A DNA stretch of 64,000 nucleotides from an uncultured Collinsella sp. (GCA_937989875.1 CALKBO010000035.1:1-64000), one strand, 5' to 3'. Positions 33,900 through 42,105 are shown, counted from the first letter of the stretch. The notes: generated from the sequence alone by a model not told the origin. A program made the numbers and translations.

Positions 33900-35420
33900 G
33901 TGGCCCAAGAGACGTTTAGCGATCGCCTGCGACAGACTATGTCCGATCGCGACGTTCGCCAGTCGGACGTAATCCGCGCATCGGAGATGCTCGGCAAAAA
34001 ACTCGGCAAGAGTCAGATGAGCCAATATGTGAGCGGCAAGACGATCCCGCGGCGCGACGTGGCTGAGCTGCTCGCCCGTATTTTGGAGGTCGATGTTACC
34101 TGGCTGCTTGCCGGCGACGCCGATCAAGGCGAGGCATCATCACCCCGCAACGATTCCAAGCCCGAACCCCATCCCTCAGCTCAAATTCCAAGGAGCACCA
34201 CCATGCGTACTTTTTCTAAATCCACCAAGCTCGATAATGTCCTGTATGACGTGCGCGGTCCCGTCGTCGACGAGGCTGCCCGCATGGAGGACGAGGGCGA
34301 GCGCATCCTCAAGCTCAATATCGGCAACCCGGCGCCCTTCGGTTTCCGCACGCCCGACGAGGTCATCAAGGACATGCGCCAGCAGCTGCCCGACTGCGAA
34401 GGCTATTCCAACTCGCGTGGCCTGTTCTCCGCGCGCAAGGCAATCATGCAGTACTCGCAGATCAAAGGCCTGCCCAACGTTCAGATGGAGCACATCTACA
34501 CGGGCAACGGCGTGTCCGAGCTCATTCAACTTTCGATGAACGCGCTGCTCGACAACGGCGATGAGATCCTGATCCCCAGCCCCGACTACCCGCTCTGGAC
34601 GGCGTGCGCGACCCTTGCCGGCGGCCATCCTGTGCACTACCTGTGCGACGAGCAGGCCGATTGGTATCCCGATCTGCAGGATATGGAGTCCAAGATCACG
34701 AGCGCGACCAAGGCCCTCGTCATCATCAACCCCAACAACCCCACGGGCTCCGTTTACCCGCGTGAGGTGCTCGAGGGCATCGTTGAGGTTGCGCGCAGGC
34801 ACCAGCTCATGATTTTTGCAGACGAGATCTACGACCGCCTGTGCATGGACGGCTATGAGCACGTCTCGATTGCCTCGCTCGCTCCCGATCTGCCCTGTGT
34901 CACCTTTAGCGGCCTTTCCAAGTCGCACATGATCGCGGGCTATCGCATTGGCTGGATGGTGCTTTCGGGCAACCAGCGCTGCATGAGCGACTTCATCATG
35001 GGCATCAACATGCTCTCCAACATGCGCCTGTGCTCCAACGTGCCGGCCCAGTCAATCGTCCAGACGGCGCTCGGCGGCCATCAGTCGGTCAACGACTATA
35101 TCCGTCCCGGCGGTCGTGTCTACGAGCAGCGCAACTTTGTGTATGAGGCGCTCAACAAGATCGACGGCATCTCGGTGGTCAAGCCGCGCGCGGCGTTCTA
35201 CATCTTCCCCAAGATGGATGTTAAGAAGTTCAACATCACCGATGACGAGCAGTTCGCTCTCGACCTGCTGCACGAGAAGAAGATCCTGATCACGCGCGGC
35301 GGCGGCTTTAACTGGGCCGAGCCTGATCACTTCCGCATCGTGTACCTGCCGCGCATGGAAGTGCTTAAAGAGTCGCTCGAAGACCTCGCCGACTTCTTCG
35401 ATCATTACCGCCAAGCGTAG
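33900..35420 (+). CDS. XRE helix-turn-helix fused to class I aminotransferase (AlaA/AlaT-like)
   Basis: A 506-residue fusion. Residues 1-75 are an XRE-type helix-turn-helix (SQMSQYVSGKTIPRRDVAELLARILEV split around 38-64). Residues 102-506 are a complete fold-type I aminotransferase: NPNNPTGSVYP, then FADEIYDRL, and the PLP Lys341 in SGLSKSHMIAGYRIGW. The enzyme half resembles glutamate-pyruvate transaminases. GTG 33900 follows AAGGAGG. A perfect internal AAGGAG at 34190 precedes ATG 34203 (Met102), so a stand-alone enzyme could also be made from the same mRNA. Linking amino-acid status to DNA binding is plausible but inferred. Confidence 0.87.
   Translation: MAQETFSDRLRQTMSDRDVRQSDVIRASEMLGKKLGKSQMSQYVSGKTIPRRDVAELLARILEVDVTWLLAGDADQGEASSPRNDSKPEPHPSAQIPRSTTMRTFSKSTKLDNVLYDVRGPVVDEAARMEDEGERILKLNIGNPAPFGFRTPDEVIKDMRQQLPDCEGYSNSRGLFSARKAIMQYSQIKGLPNVQMEHIYTGNGVSELIQLSMNALLDNGDEILIPSPDYPLWTACATLAGGHPVHYLCDEQADWYPDLQDMESKITSATKALVIINPNNPTGSVYPREVLEGIVEVARRHQLMIFADEIYDRLCMDGYEHVSIASLAPDLPCVTFSGLSKSHMIAGYRIGWMVLSGNQRCMSDFIMGINMLSNMRLCSNVPAQSIVQTALGGHQSVNDYIRPGGRVYEQRNFVYEALNKIDGISVVKPRAAFYIFPKMDVKKFNITDDEQFALDLLHEKKILITRGGGFNWAEPDHFRIVYLPRMEVLKESLEDLADFFDHYRQA
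34190..34205 (+). promoter_or_regulatory. Internal ribosome binding site and start inside the XRE-aminotransferase gene
   Basis: AAGGAG (34190-34195) lies seven bases before ATG 34203, which begins exactly at the aminotransferase domain (Met102, MRTFSKSTKLDNVLYDVRG). This is as good as the strongest start sites in the window and would give a 405-residue enzyme lacking the DNA-binding domain. Confidence 0.55.
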
Positions 35421-35472
35421 GGGATTAGGTATCTGCCGCCGCAAGAATCGAGGCGTCGCAGGATAGACATAC

Positions 35473-35588
35473 GACAGCGAGCGAGCCGCATTTGCGCCAA
35501 GGTGACGTGAAATGAGAGGGCGCTGACCTTCTGGTCGCGCCCTCGAAATTGAACGTCAGATTGGCGTGAATGCGGCTCGCGCAGCGTC
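35473..35588. repeat. Long rod-like inverted repeat 2
   Basis: Nested co-linear stems are GCGAGCCGCAT/ATGCGGCTCGC, GCGCCAA/TTGGCG, TGACGT/ACGTCA, GAGGGCGC/GCGCCCTC and GACC-TTCT-GGTC, separated by small internal loops. The whole element folds into one rod of about 116 bases, 53 bases beyond the XRE-aminotransferase stop. No open reading frame with a ribosome site is present. Confidence 0.75.
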
Positions 35589-35594
35589 AAGTGG

Positions 35595-35618
35595 TCCGCC
35601 GTTCGGTAGAACGGCGGA
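35595..35618 (-). terminator. Hairpin at the end of the canonical deformylase gene
   Basis: TCCGCCGTTC (35595-35604) pairs perfectly with GAACGGCGGA (35609-35618), loop GGTA. It abuts the minus-strand stop codon at 35620. Confidence 0.6.
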
Positions 35619-35619
35619 A

Positions 35620-36030
35620 CTAGATCACGACGCCGTTGCAGTGGTCGATTTCGTGTTGGATGATCTCGGCGGTGTAGCCCGAGAAGTTTTTGATGCGGTG
35701 GATAAAGTTCTCGTCCAAATACTCAACCTTAATGCGGCGATAGCGGGTACAGGGACGCTCGCCGATTAGCGAGAGGCATCCTTCGCTTGTCTGATAGGCA
35801 TTGACCTGCTCAAGAATTTGAGGGTTGTACATCAGGAGCGTCTTGTTGCCGTCTTTTACGCAGATGATGCGTTTGCGCACGCCGATCATGTTGGCGGCGA
35901 GACCGACACACTCGTGCTCGTGTTCGTGAAGCGTGTCCAAAAGGTCCTGTCCGGTAGCGGCGTCTTCGGGGTCGGCATCCTCGGAGGGCAGGCGTAAAAA
36001 GAACTCGGACTTCATGATGGGTTTGATCAT
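35620..36030 (-). CDS. Peptide deformylase, canonical motifs
   Basis: A 136-residue zinc/iron deformylase that removes formyl groups from nascent peptides. All three motifs are intact: VGLAANMIG, SEGCLSL (metal Cys) and QHEIDHCNG (two His plus the catalytic Glu). It is shorter than typical Def (about 165-170 residues) but complete. ATG 36030 has GGAG upstream. It contrasts with the paralogue at 27752-28171, where the Glu is replaced. It is divergent from the MFS gene, with an AT-rich box (TATTAT on the minus strand) upstream as a candidate -10. Confidence 0.88.
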   Translation of the reverse strand: MIKPIMKSEFFLRLPSEDADPEDAATGQDLLDTLHEHEHECVGLAANMIGVRKRIICVKDGNKTLLMYNPQILEQVNAYQTSEGCLSLIGERPCTRYRRIKVEYLDENFIHRIKNFSGYTAEIIQHEIDHCNGVVI

Positions 36031-36234
36031 GGCGGGCTCCTCATGTCTTATGCTTTCGTGGACTTTTAATAATAGCGCGGAAGGAAAGCTGCGCGTCCGC
36101 GTTACAATCTTTCGACGTTGGACCATGTTGCCAGATTCGTCGTGTACGGCGTCTGGTGTAAGTCTAGGGCTCATTTTCGCCCTGGACTGTTCCTCTGGGG
36201 CGATGCGATTGTCGTTCTAAGAGGAAGGAATTTC

Positions 36235-37647
36235 ATGGGGACCAAATCCCAAAAGCAAACTCAATCCCCGTCGACAGCCTCGGCGATTCTCGTCGTAATG
36301 TATGTTGCAGCCTTTGTTGCCGCGTTTAACGAGAACATCATTAACGTGGCGCTGCACGACATTATGGCGGCCTTTTCGGTGAGTGCCACCACGGCGCAGT
36401 GGCTCGTTTCGGGCTACATGATCGTGACGTCGATCTTTACGGCTATCATGGCCTTCCTGTCCGGTCGTTTCTCGACGCGCAAGCTGCTGTTTTTCGCATG
36501 CGGATGCATGGTCGCCGGCGAAGTCCTGTGCCTGGTCGCTCCGTCGTTTAGCGTTTTGCTGCCAAGCCGTATTTTGCAGGCTGCGGGATCGGGCATCTTG
36601 TTTCCGCTCATGATGAATGTGGTGCTGTCTTGTGCCCCGCGCGAGAAGCTCGGTCTGTATCTGAGCCTGGGCGGCGCCTGCATTACGCTGGGGCCGGCGT
36701 TTGGACCCGTGATCAGCGGTCTAATGTGCACGTTGTTTGGCTGGAGGGCGGTGTTCGTAGTGCCGCTGGTGGGCGGCATTGTGGTCGCTGCGGCGGGCGT
36801 AAAGCATGTTCAGAATGTCGGAGAGCGCTCGAACACCACGCTTGATATTCTGTCGGTTGTTTTGCTCGCTGCCGGTATTACGGCATTTGTGTATTCCGTA
36901 GGCGAGTTCTCGACCAATCTGGTTGGCGGTACCGTGACGCTTTTCGCCGCCGTTGTGCTGCTCGGCCTGTTTGCGGCCCGTCAGCTTAAGCTCGAGCATC
37001 CGGTGCTTAACGTGCGCCCCATGGCGAGTGTTCGTTTTTGGCCTGCGTGCTTGCTTGTGGTGGTATCGATGATGACGACGTTCTCGATGAGCGTTTTGTT
37101 GCCGCTCTATTTTGAGGGCGCATACGGCATGACCGCACTTGTTGCGGGCTTGCTCATTTTGCCAGCAATTGCCTGCAACGCCGTGACCTCGATTGTGGGC
37201 GGACGCGTGATGGACGCCCGTGGCGCATGGCCGCTGCTGCCGGTCGGCTTTGCCCTGATTGCCTTGGGGCAGACTACCATCTCGGTGACGGCGGTAAGCA
37301 TGAACATCGGCGTCGTCGTGGCGCTGACCGTTGTGGTGTATGCCGGAGTCGGTTTGGTGCTGAGCCCCTCGCAAACGGCCGGCTTGGAGACGCTACCTGG
37401 CGCTGAGCATCCTCACGGAACGGCATTGCTCAACACGTGGAACATGATTGCCGCATCGTTTGGCCCGTCGCTGTTTATCGGCCTGCTCTCGAGTTCTGCG
37501 GCGACTGCCGGCGCCGCTGGCGTTGCGACCGACGTTGCCCAGGCGATTGGATTTGCGGCGGCCGTGCGTGTGGCGGCTGTAATTGCCGTGGTCGGGTTCG
37601 TGGCGTCGCTGGTGTACGCTCGTCGCGAGTCGCACATGTCGCATTAA
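36235..37647 (+). CDS. MFS drug transporter, DHA2 (EmrB/QacA) family
   Basis: A 470-residue major facilitator protein with about 14 hydrophobic segments, as in the DHA2 family. NENIINVALHDIMAAFSVSATTAQWLVSGYML-like sequence in the first two helices, the motif A-like LSGRFSTRKLL and the motif C-like GPAFGPVISG place it among multidrug:proton antiporters. GAGGAAGGA precedes ATG 36235. It is divergent from the canonical deformylase gene; a TACAAT box at 36103-36108 is a candidate -10. The substrate is unknown. No regulator gene is adjacent. Confidence 0.87.
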   Translation: MGTKSQKQTQSPSTASAILVVMYVAAFVAAFNENIINVALHDIMAAFSVSATTAQWLVSGYMIVTSIFTAIMAFLSGRFSTRKLLFFACGCMVAGEVLCLVAPSFSVLLPSRILQAAGSGILFPLMMNVVLSCAPREKLGLYLSLGGACITLGPAFGPVISGLMCTLFGWRAVFVVPLVGGIVVAAAGVKHVQNVGERSNTTLDILSVVLLAAGITAFVYSVGEFSTNLVGGTVTLFAAVVLLGLFAARQLKLEHPVLNVRPMASVRFWPACLLVVVSMMTTFSMSVLLPLYFEGAYGMTALVAGLLILPAIACNAVTSIVGGRVMDARGAWPLLPVGFALIALGQTTISVTAVSMNIGVVVALTVVVYAGVGLVLSPSQTAGLETLPGAEHPHGTALLNTWNMIAASFGPSLFIGLLSSSAATAGAAGVATDVAQAIGFAAAVRVAAVIAVVGFVASLVYARRESHMSH

Positions 37648-37799
37648 TGTGTGCACATAGATTCTGCAGCTAGATTAGCGGGCGACACCATAAACTAATG
37701 GACGTTTTGCCGAGAGGCATGAATGTTTAAAGCGCAAAGAGTGCGCGACGGGCCCCGCGAATGGGGCGATGATGCCCGAGAGGGCCAAGAAGGAGTCTC

Positions 37800-38711
37800 A
37801 TGTCTGAGAACGAAGAGATCATGAACGAGACCGAGAACGAGACCATGGCTGCCGAGGTTGAGGCAGTCGAGACCGTGGAGACCGAAGCTGCCGAGGTTGA
37901 GGCTGCTGACGAGGTTTCCGCCGAGGAGGAGGCCGAGGCTGTCGAGGCCGCCGTTGATTACGATGACGAAGAGCTGATGGACAAGATGCAGAAGGCCGCC
38001 CGCCTGCTGCGTAGCCGTCGCTTTGCTATTTCCAAGGAGGAGGAGGCCAAGGCCGAGCGCATGGCGAACATCGAGCGCGCCATCAAGCTTCTTGACCTCA
38101 AGCCCAAGATGGAGCAGAAGGAAATGTCCGACCTGCTGGGCATGCGCCTTCGTGAGCTCGATGGCCTGATGGCCGAGGCCGAGGCTGCCGATCTGGTCGG
38201 CCGCATCGACGACGCCGAGGGCGATATGCGCAAGATCGTCGTCTTTGCTGCCGAGGATGCCGCTGAGGGCCTGGTCGAGCTTGCCAACAAGAAGGAGAAG
38301 CTCCTGCCCGAGCTTTCTTATGAGGAGGCCACCGAGCTGATGGCCGCTCTCGATAAGGTTATCGCCCCGCTTGTCGCCATGGGCCTGGACGAGGACCGCG
38401 GTCCTCGCGGCGGCCGTGACGACCGTGGCGGCCGTGGCGGCGACCGTGGCGGTCGCGGCGGCTTTGGTGATCGCGGTGGCCGTGGTGGCGACCGTGGCGG
38501 TCGCGGTGGCGATCGTGGCGGCCGTGGCGGCTTTGGTGACCGCGGTGGCGACCGTGGCGGTCGCGGCGGCTTTGGCGGCAACCGTGGCGGCTATGGTGAC
38601 CGCGGTGGCAACCGTGGCGGCTTTGGCGGCAACCGTGGCAACGACCGCGGCGGTCGCGGTGGCGATCGTGGCGGCCGCAACGGCGGCGGCTTCCGCGGCA
38701 ACCGCTTCTAA
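37800..38711 (+). CDS. Winged-helix protein with acidic N-terminus and RGG-box C-terminal tail
   Basis: A 303-residue protein in three parts. Residues 1-60 are highly acidic and low complexity. Residues about 85-195 are helical and include a MarR-like winged helix (RAIKLLDLKPKMEQKEMSDLLGM, then LDGLMAEAEAADLVGRID). Residues 199-303 contain about 20 RGG triplets with interspersed GFG, GYG and GN, like eukaryotic RGG/FGG RNA-binding, phase-separating tails. The RGG tail suggests RNA or nucleoid binding with low specificity. It may modulate translation or RNA decay; that is inference. The gene stands alone, with a terminator and a long inverted repeat downstream. Confidence 0.82.
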   Translation: MSENEEIMNETENETMAAEVEAVETVETEAAEVEAADEVSAEEEAEAVEAAVDYDDEELMDKMQKAARLLRSRRFAISKEEEAKAERMANIERAIKLLDLKPKMEQKEMSDLLGMRLRELDGLMAEAEAADLVGRIDDAEGDMRKIVVFAAEDAAEGLVELANKKEKLLPELSYEEATELMAALDKVIAPLVAMGLDEDRGPRGGRDDRGGRGGDRGGRGGFGDRGGRGGDRGGRGGDRGGRGGFGDRGGDRGGRGGFGGNRGGYGDRGGNRGGFGGNRGNDRGGRGGDRGGRNGGGFRGNRF

Positions 38712-38715
38712 TTGG

Positions 38716-38743
38716 GTTACGCGGTTTTACAAAACCGCGTAAC
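38716..38743 (+). terminator. Perfect 13-bp hairpin after the RGG-protein gene
   Basis: GTTACGCGGTTTT (38716-38728) and AAAACCGCGTAAC (38731-38743) pair perfectly. It lies four bases after the stop codon. Confidence 0.7.
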
Positions 38744-38747
38744 GACT

Positions 38748-38864
38748 CGACGCTGCAAGCCCGCCAGAGCGGCAATCTGCCTTTCAACTTCGATGGCATG
38801 ATCAAAAGATCAATGCCGCCTTGTTTCAAGGCACCTTGCTCGCCCTGGCGGGCTTTCGCTGTCG
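38748..38864. repeat. Long rod-like inverted repeat 3
   Basis: Outer arms starting CGACGCTGCAAGCCCGCCAG match the complement of the segment ending CTGGCGGGCTTTCGCTGTCG. Inner stems are TGCCTT/AAGGCA and GGCAT-GATC-AAAA-GATC-A-ATGCC. The rod is about 117 bases long and shares GGCAATCTGC with rod 1. It lies between the convergent RGG-protein and pdxT genes. Confidence 0.72.
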
Positions 38865-38925
38865 TTGCCAAAACATCGGCGTTGTCGAAGTAGTCATTGG
38901 GGACGTTCTTAAACGACTATATAGT

Positions 38926-38993
38926 ATGAGAGTGGATAATCTCCCGGTTTGAGCCTGCATTCGAGCTCAAAGTGGGAGATTATCCACTCTCAT
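38926..38993. repeat. 20-bp perfect inverted repeat with inner stem, between convergent genes
   Basis: ATGAGAGTGGATAATCTCCC (38926-38945) is exactly complementary to 38974-38993. Inside, TTTGAGC pairs with GCTCAAA. It could act as a bidirectional terminator between the RGG-protein gene and pdxT, although T-runs are absent. The rest of the 322-base gap 38712-39033 holds a perfect hairpin and rod 3; no gene is supported. Confidence 0.7.
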
Positions 38994-39033
38994 TTGTTAT
39001 GTGTCCGAAAATCCACGCTCGTTTCTACTCCGC

Positions 39034-39621
39034 CTACATTTGGAGGAAGAGCTCGTGGAGGCGGGTGTCGTCATCGAGCTCGGGGTGAAAGGTAACACCG
39101 AGCTGGTTGCCTTGGCGGGCGGCGACGATACGGCCGTCGACTTCGGCTAGGGCCTCAGTGTCGCTGTGCACTTCGACAATGCGGGGCGCGCGGATAAACG
39201 TCAGCGGCACCTCACCGTCGATGCCGGCGACAGATCCTTGAGTGCGAAAACTGCCGAGCTGTCTGCCATAGGCATTACGCTCAACGAGTACGTCCATGGT
39301 TGCCAGGCGCGGCGTTCCTTTATCGTCGTGTGCGGCAAGATTGCGCGCCAATAGAATCAAGCCGGCGCAGGTGCCAAGGACGGGCATGCCTTCAACAATG
39401 TGGGTGCGAAGCTCATCGAGCATGCCGAGCTCGGCAAGTAGCTTGCCCTGAACGGTGGACTCGCCGCCAGGGAGGACCAGGCGGTCAAAGTTCTGCTGCA
39501 AATCGGCCGCCTGCCTCAACTCAACACAGCGTGCGCCCAGCTCAGATAACCTTGCCTCGTGCTCGGCAAAAGCGCCTTGGACCGCCAGCACGGCGACCGT
39601 TTGGTCTGCATAATCGCTCAT
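39034..39621 (-). CDS. pdxT: Pyridoxal 5'-phosphate synthase glutaminase subunit PdxT
   Basis: A 195-residue class I glutamine amidotransferase that supplies ammonia to PdxS in the ribose-5-phosphate route to vitamin B6. AVLAVQGAFAEHEARL at the N-terminus, LPGGESTVQGKL, the nucleophile in GTCAGLILLA, and the His-Glu pair in VTFHPEL are all in place. It starts 20 bases after the pdxS stop, so the two are one operon. Length matches the family (about 190-200). Confidence 0.94.
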   Translation of the reverse strand: MSDYADQTVAVLAVQGAFAEHEARLSELGARCVELRQAADLQQNFDRLVLPGGESTVQGKLLAELGMLDELRTHIVEGMPVLGTCAGLILLARNLAAHDDKGTPRLATMDVLVERNAYGRQLGSFRTQGSVAGIDGEVPLTFIRAPRIVEVHSDTEALAEVDGRIVAARQGNQLGVTFHPELDDDTRLHELFLQM

Positions 39622-39641
39622 GTGCGATCCTTTCTGCTGGA

Positions 39642-40532
39642 CTAGCGTCCGCGCTCCTCCATGATAATCTCGATCTCGTTGGCGTTGATGCCCACCATGG
39701 CCTCGCCCAGGTCTTCCGAAAGCTCGGCGATGAGCTTGGCATCGGTGAAGTTTGCCACGGTCTTGACGATGGCGGCGGCGCGCTTGGCGGGGTCGCCGCT
39801 CTTAAAGATGCCCGAGCCGACAAAGACGCCCTCGGCGCCCAGCTGCATCATCAGCGCGGCGTCGGCGGGGGTCGCTACGCCGCCGGCGGCAAAGTTCACG
39901 ACGGGAAGCTTGCCCGTGGCATGGACCTCGCGCACCAGCTCGACCGGAACCCGTAGTTGCTTGGCTGCCTCAAAGAGCTCATCATCGCGTAAAGCAACAA
40001 CGTCGCGGATCTGCTTTTGGATCTTGCGCATGTGGCGCACAGCCTGGACGACGTCGCCCGTGCCCGGCTCGCCCTTGGTGCGAATCATCGTGGCGCCCTC
40101 GGCAACACGGCGCAGCGCCTCGCCCAGATCGCGGGCACCGCAGACAAACGGCACGTCAAACTGGGTCTTGTCGATATGGTAGACATCGTCGGCGGGGGAG
40201 AGAACCTCGGACTCATCGATGTAATCGATCTCGATGGCCTGCAGGACCTGCGCCTCGACAATGTGACCGATGCGGCACTTGGCCATAACGGGGATGGAGA
40301 CGGCCTCCTGGATGCCCTTGATCATCTTGGGGTCGCTCATGCGCGAGACGCCGCCTGCGGCACGGATGTCGGCCGGGATGCGCTCGAGTGCCATGACGGC
40401 GCAGGCGCCTGCCTCTTCGGCGATGCGCGCCTGCTCGGGCGTGGTGACGTCCATGATGACGCCGCCCTTGAGCATCTGCGCGAGCTCGCGATTGAGTTTG
40501 ACGCGATCGGCCTTGCTGGTCTGTTCTGCCAT
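39642..40532 (-). CDS. pdxS: Pyridoxal 5'-phosphate synthase lyase subunit PdxS
   Basis: A 296-residue TIM-barrel synthase that makes PLP from ribose-5-phosphate, glyceraldehyde-3-phosphate and ammonia from PdxT. LAQMLKGGVIMDVTTPEQA, MAKCRIGHIVEAQVLQ with the Schiff-base lysine, RTKGEPGTGDVVQAVRHMR and the phosphate-binding NFAAGGVATPADAALMMQL are near-invariant. ATG 40532 has GGGAG upstream. A MocR/PdxR-type regulator is transcribed divergently, with a pair of direct repeats between them. Confidence 0.96.
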   Translation of the reverse strand: MAEQTSKADRVKLNRELAQMLKGGVIMDVTTPEQARIAEEAGACAVMALERIPADIRAAGGVSRMSDPKMIKGIQEAVSIPVMAKCRIGHIVEAQVLQAIEIDYIDESEVLSPADDVYHIDKTQFDVPFVCGARDLGEALRRVAEGATMIRTKGEPGTGDVVQAVRHMRKIQKQIRDVVALRDDELFEAAKQLRVPVELVREVHATGKLPVVNFAAGGVATPADAALMMQLGAEGVFVGSGIFKSGDPAKRAAAIVKTVANFTDAKLIAELSEDLGEAMVGINANEIEIIMEERGR

Positions 40533-40624
40533 GGTTGCTCCCTTGGTTGGCATGTGCATTGCTTGACGGAACATCCTATCGGGGAGCTGGGTATGGCGAA
40601 ATACTCAGTTATCGAGATAATAAC

Positions 40625-40666
40625 AAGGTCAGACTAATACCAGATTGAATGACTTTATAAGGTCAG
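40625..40666. promoter_or_regulatory. AAGGTCAG direct repeats between pdxS and pdxR
   Basis: AAGGTCAG occurs at 40625-40632 and 40659-40666, 34 bp apart (about three helical turns), in the 145-bp region between pdxST and the divergent MocR gene. MocR/PdxR proteins typically bind spaced direct repeats, so these are the likely operators. A possible minus-strand pdxS promoter overlaps the first repeat. Confidence 0.6.
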
Positions 40667-40677
40667 GTGACAAATTC

Positions 40678-42093
40678 ATGCTTGACTACAATTTGGAAAA
40701 ACGCGGCGAAGCATCGCTTTATGAGTATGTTTACCAGCAAATTCGAGATGATATCGTTGCTGGACGTATTGCGGCGGGGGAGCATTTGCCGTCTAAGCGC
40801 GCCTTTGCCACTCATCTGGGAATCAGTGTCATTACCATCGAGAATGCATATAGCCAGTTACTTGCCGAGGGCTATATTTGCTCAAAGCCGCGGCGTGGCT
40901 ACTACGCATGTGAGCTTCCGGATGCACCGGTTTTGCCTTCGGCTACGGGGAACATCGACCGAGATACCGTCTCTGTGGACCCCAGCGCGCATGATGTCAA
41001 CGGACAGGTCGAGCGATTCGATGTGCTTTCTCCTTCCGCTTTGGAGGCGGCGCGGCTTTGGCAAGGCACGCTACGGGCGACGCTGACATCCGAAGACGAG
41101 TGCGAGATTTTTTCGCCCGCACCGGCACAGGGCACCGCTCGGCTACGACGCGCTATTGCTCACCATCTGCGTGGGACGAGGGGCATGAATGTCGATCCCA
41201 ATAACATCGTTATCGGCGCGGGCGCCCAGCTGCTCGATACCATGTTGGTTCAGTTGCTTGGCGCGGACAAGGTGTATGCCGTTGAGGACCCGGGCTATTT
41301 GCGCTTGACGCGCATCTATCAGGCTATGGGCTGCAAAGTTCGACATATCCCGTTGGATGATGACGGCGTGGACCTGAGCACTCTGCAGAAAAGCGGGACC
41401 GATGTCCTTCACCTGATGCCGTCCCATCAGTATCCGACCGGCCTTGTGACGAGCATTGCGCGTCGCTATGCCCTGCTGAGCTGGGTCGCCGAGCAGCCGG
41501 GCCGGTATCTCATCGAAGATGACTTTGATTGTGAGTTTCGCCTTGCTGGTAAGCCGATTCCCGCGCTCGCGTCGATCGATGCCGCCCAGTCGGTTATCTA
41601 CACCAACACGTTTTCGAAGAGCCTGTCATCGGCGTTGCGTCTAGCGTACATGGTGTTGCCCGATGAGCTGATGGAGCGGTTTAGGCGCAACCTTGGTTTT
41701 TACGCCTCGTCGGTGAGCTCTGTTGACCAGGTCGCTTTGGCGCGTTTGCTGGAATCGGGTGATTACGAGCGACATGTGAACCGCGTGCGCGTTCGTGCTC
41801 GTGAGGCGCGTGATGGCCTGATGGCGCTTGTGCGGAAGGTATTTCCGGCAGGAGAGGTCTCGATCGAGCATGCAGACGCGGGCCTTTACTGTACCGTTGC
41901 CCTGGCCGAGGACAAGGCGGGGGAGAGTTTCGCGAAGGCTCTCGCTGGCGCTCGTATTTCCTATGTCAATATCGCCGATTGCCTGTGGACGGGTGATCGG
42001 GCATCGACTAAGAACGCTCCATCTCGCGTCCTCATTCAATACGAAGACCTGAGCCCTCAGTCGCTCGTTGTCCTTCAAAAACAGCTGCAATAA
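40678..42093 (+). CDS. pdxR: PdxR-type MocR regulator (GntR winged helix + aminotransferase-like domain)
   Basis: A 471-residue MocR-family regulator. Residues 1-75 form a GntR winged helix (YEYVYQQIRDDIVAGRIAAG, then LPSKRAFATHLGIS). A fold-type I aminotransferase-like domain follows, with the PLP-lysine segment TNTFSKSLSSALRLAYMV and MPSHQYPTG. PLP binding usually tunes such proteins to vitamin B6 status. Its divergent position beside pdxST makes it the probable activator or repressor of that operon. ATG 40678 fits the MocR N-terminus (MLDYNLEKRGEASLYEYVY); an in-frame ATG at 40645 lies within the operator region. Confidence 0.88.
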   Translation: MLDYNLEKRGEASLYEYVYQQIRDDIVAGRIAAGEHLPSKRAFATHLGISVITIENAYSQLLAEGYICSKPRRGYYACELPDAPVLPSATGNIDRDTVSVDPSAHDVNGQVERFDVLSPSALEAARLWQGTLRATLTSEDECEIFSPAPAQGTARLRRAIAHHLRGTRGMNVDPNNIVIGAGAQLLDTMLVQLLGADKVYAVEDPGYLRLTRIYQAMGCKVRHIPLDDDGVDLSTLQKSGTDVLHLMPSHQYPTGLVTSIARRYALLSWVAEQPGRYLIEDDFDCEFRLAGKPIPALASIDAAQSVIYTNTFSKSLSSALRLAYMVLPDELMERFRRNLGFYASSVSSVDQVALARLLESGDYERHVNRVRVRAREARDGLMALVRKVFPAGEVSIEHADAGLYCTVALAEDKAGESFAKALAGARISYVNIADCLWTGDRASTKNAPSRVLIQYEDLSPQSLVVLQKQLQ

Positions 42094-42105
42094 GCCCACG
42101 AAAAA

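Noticed and set aside
38398..38700. Regular G/C-rich DNA repeats resembling a CRISPR or satellite array
   Set aside because: The period follows codons for RGG/GDRGG in an open frame; there are no unique spacers and no cas genes.
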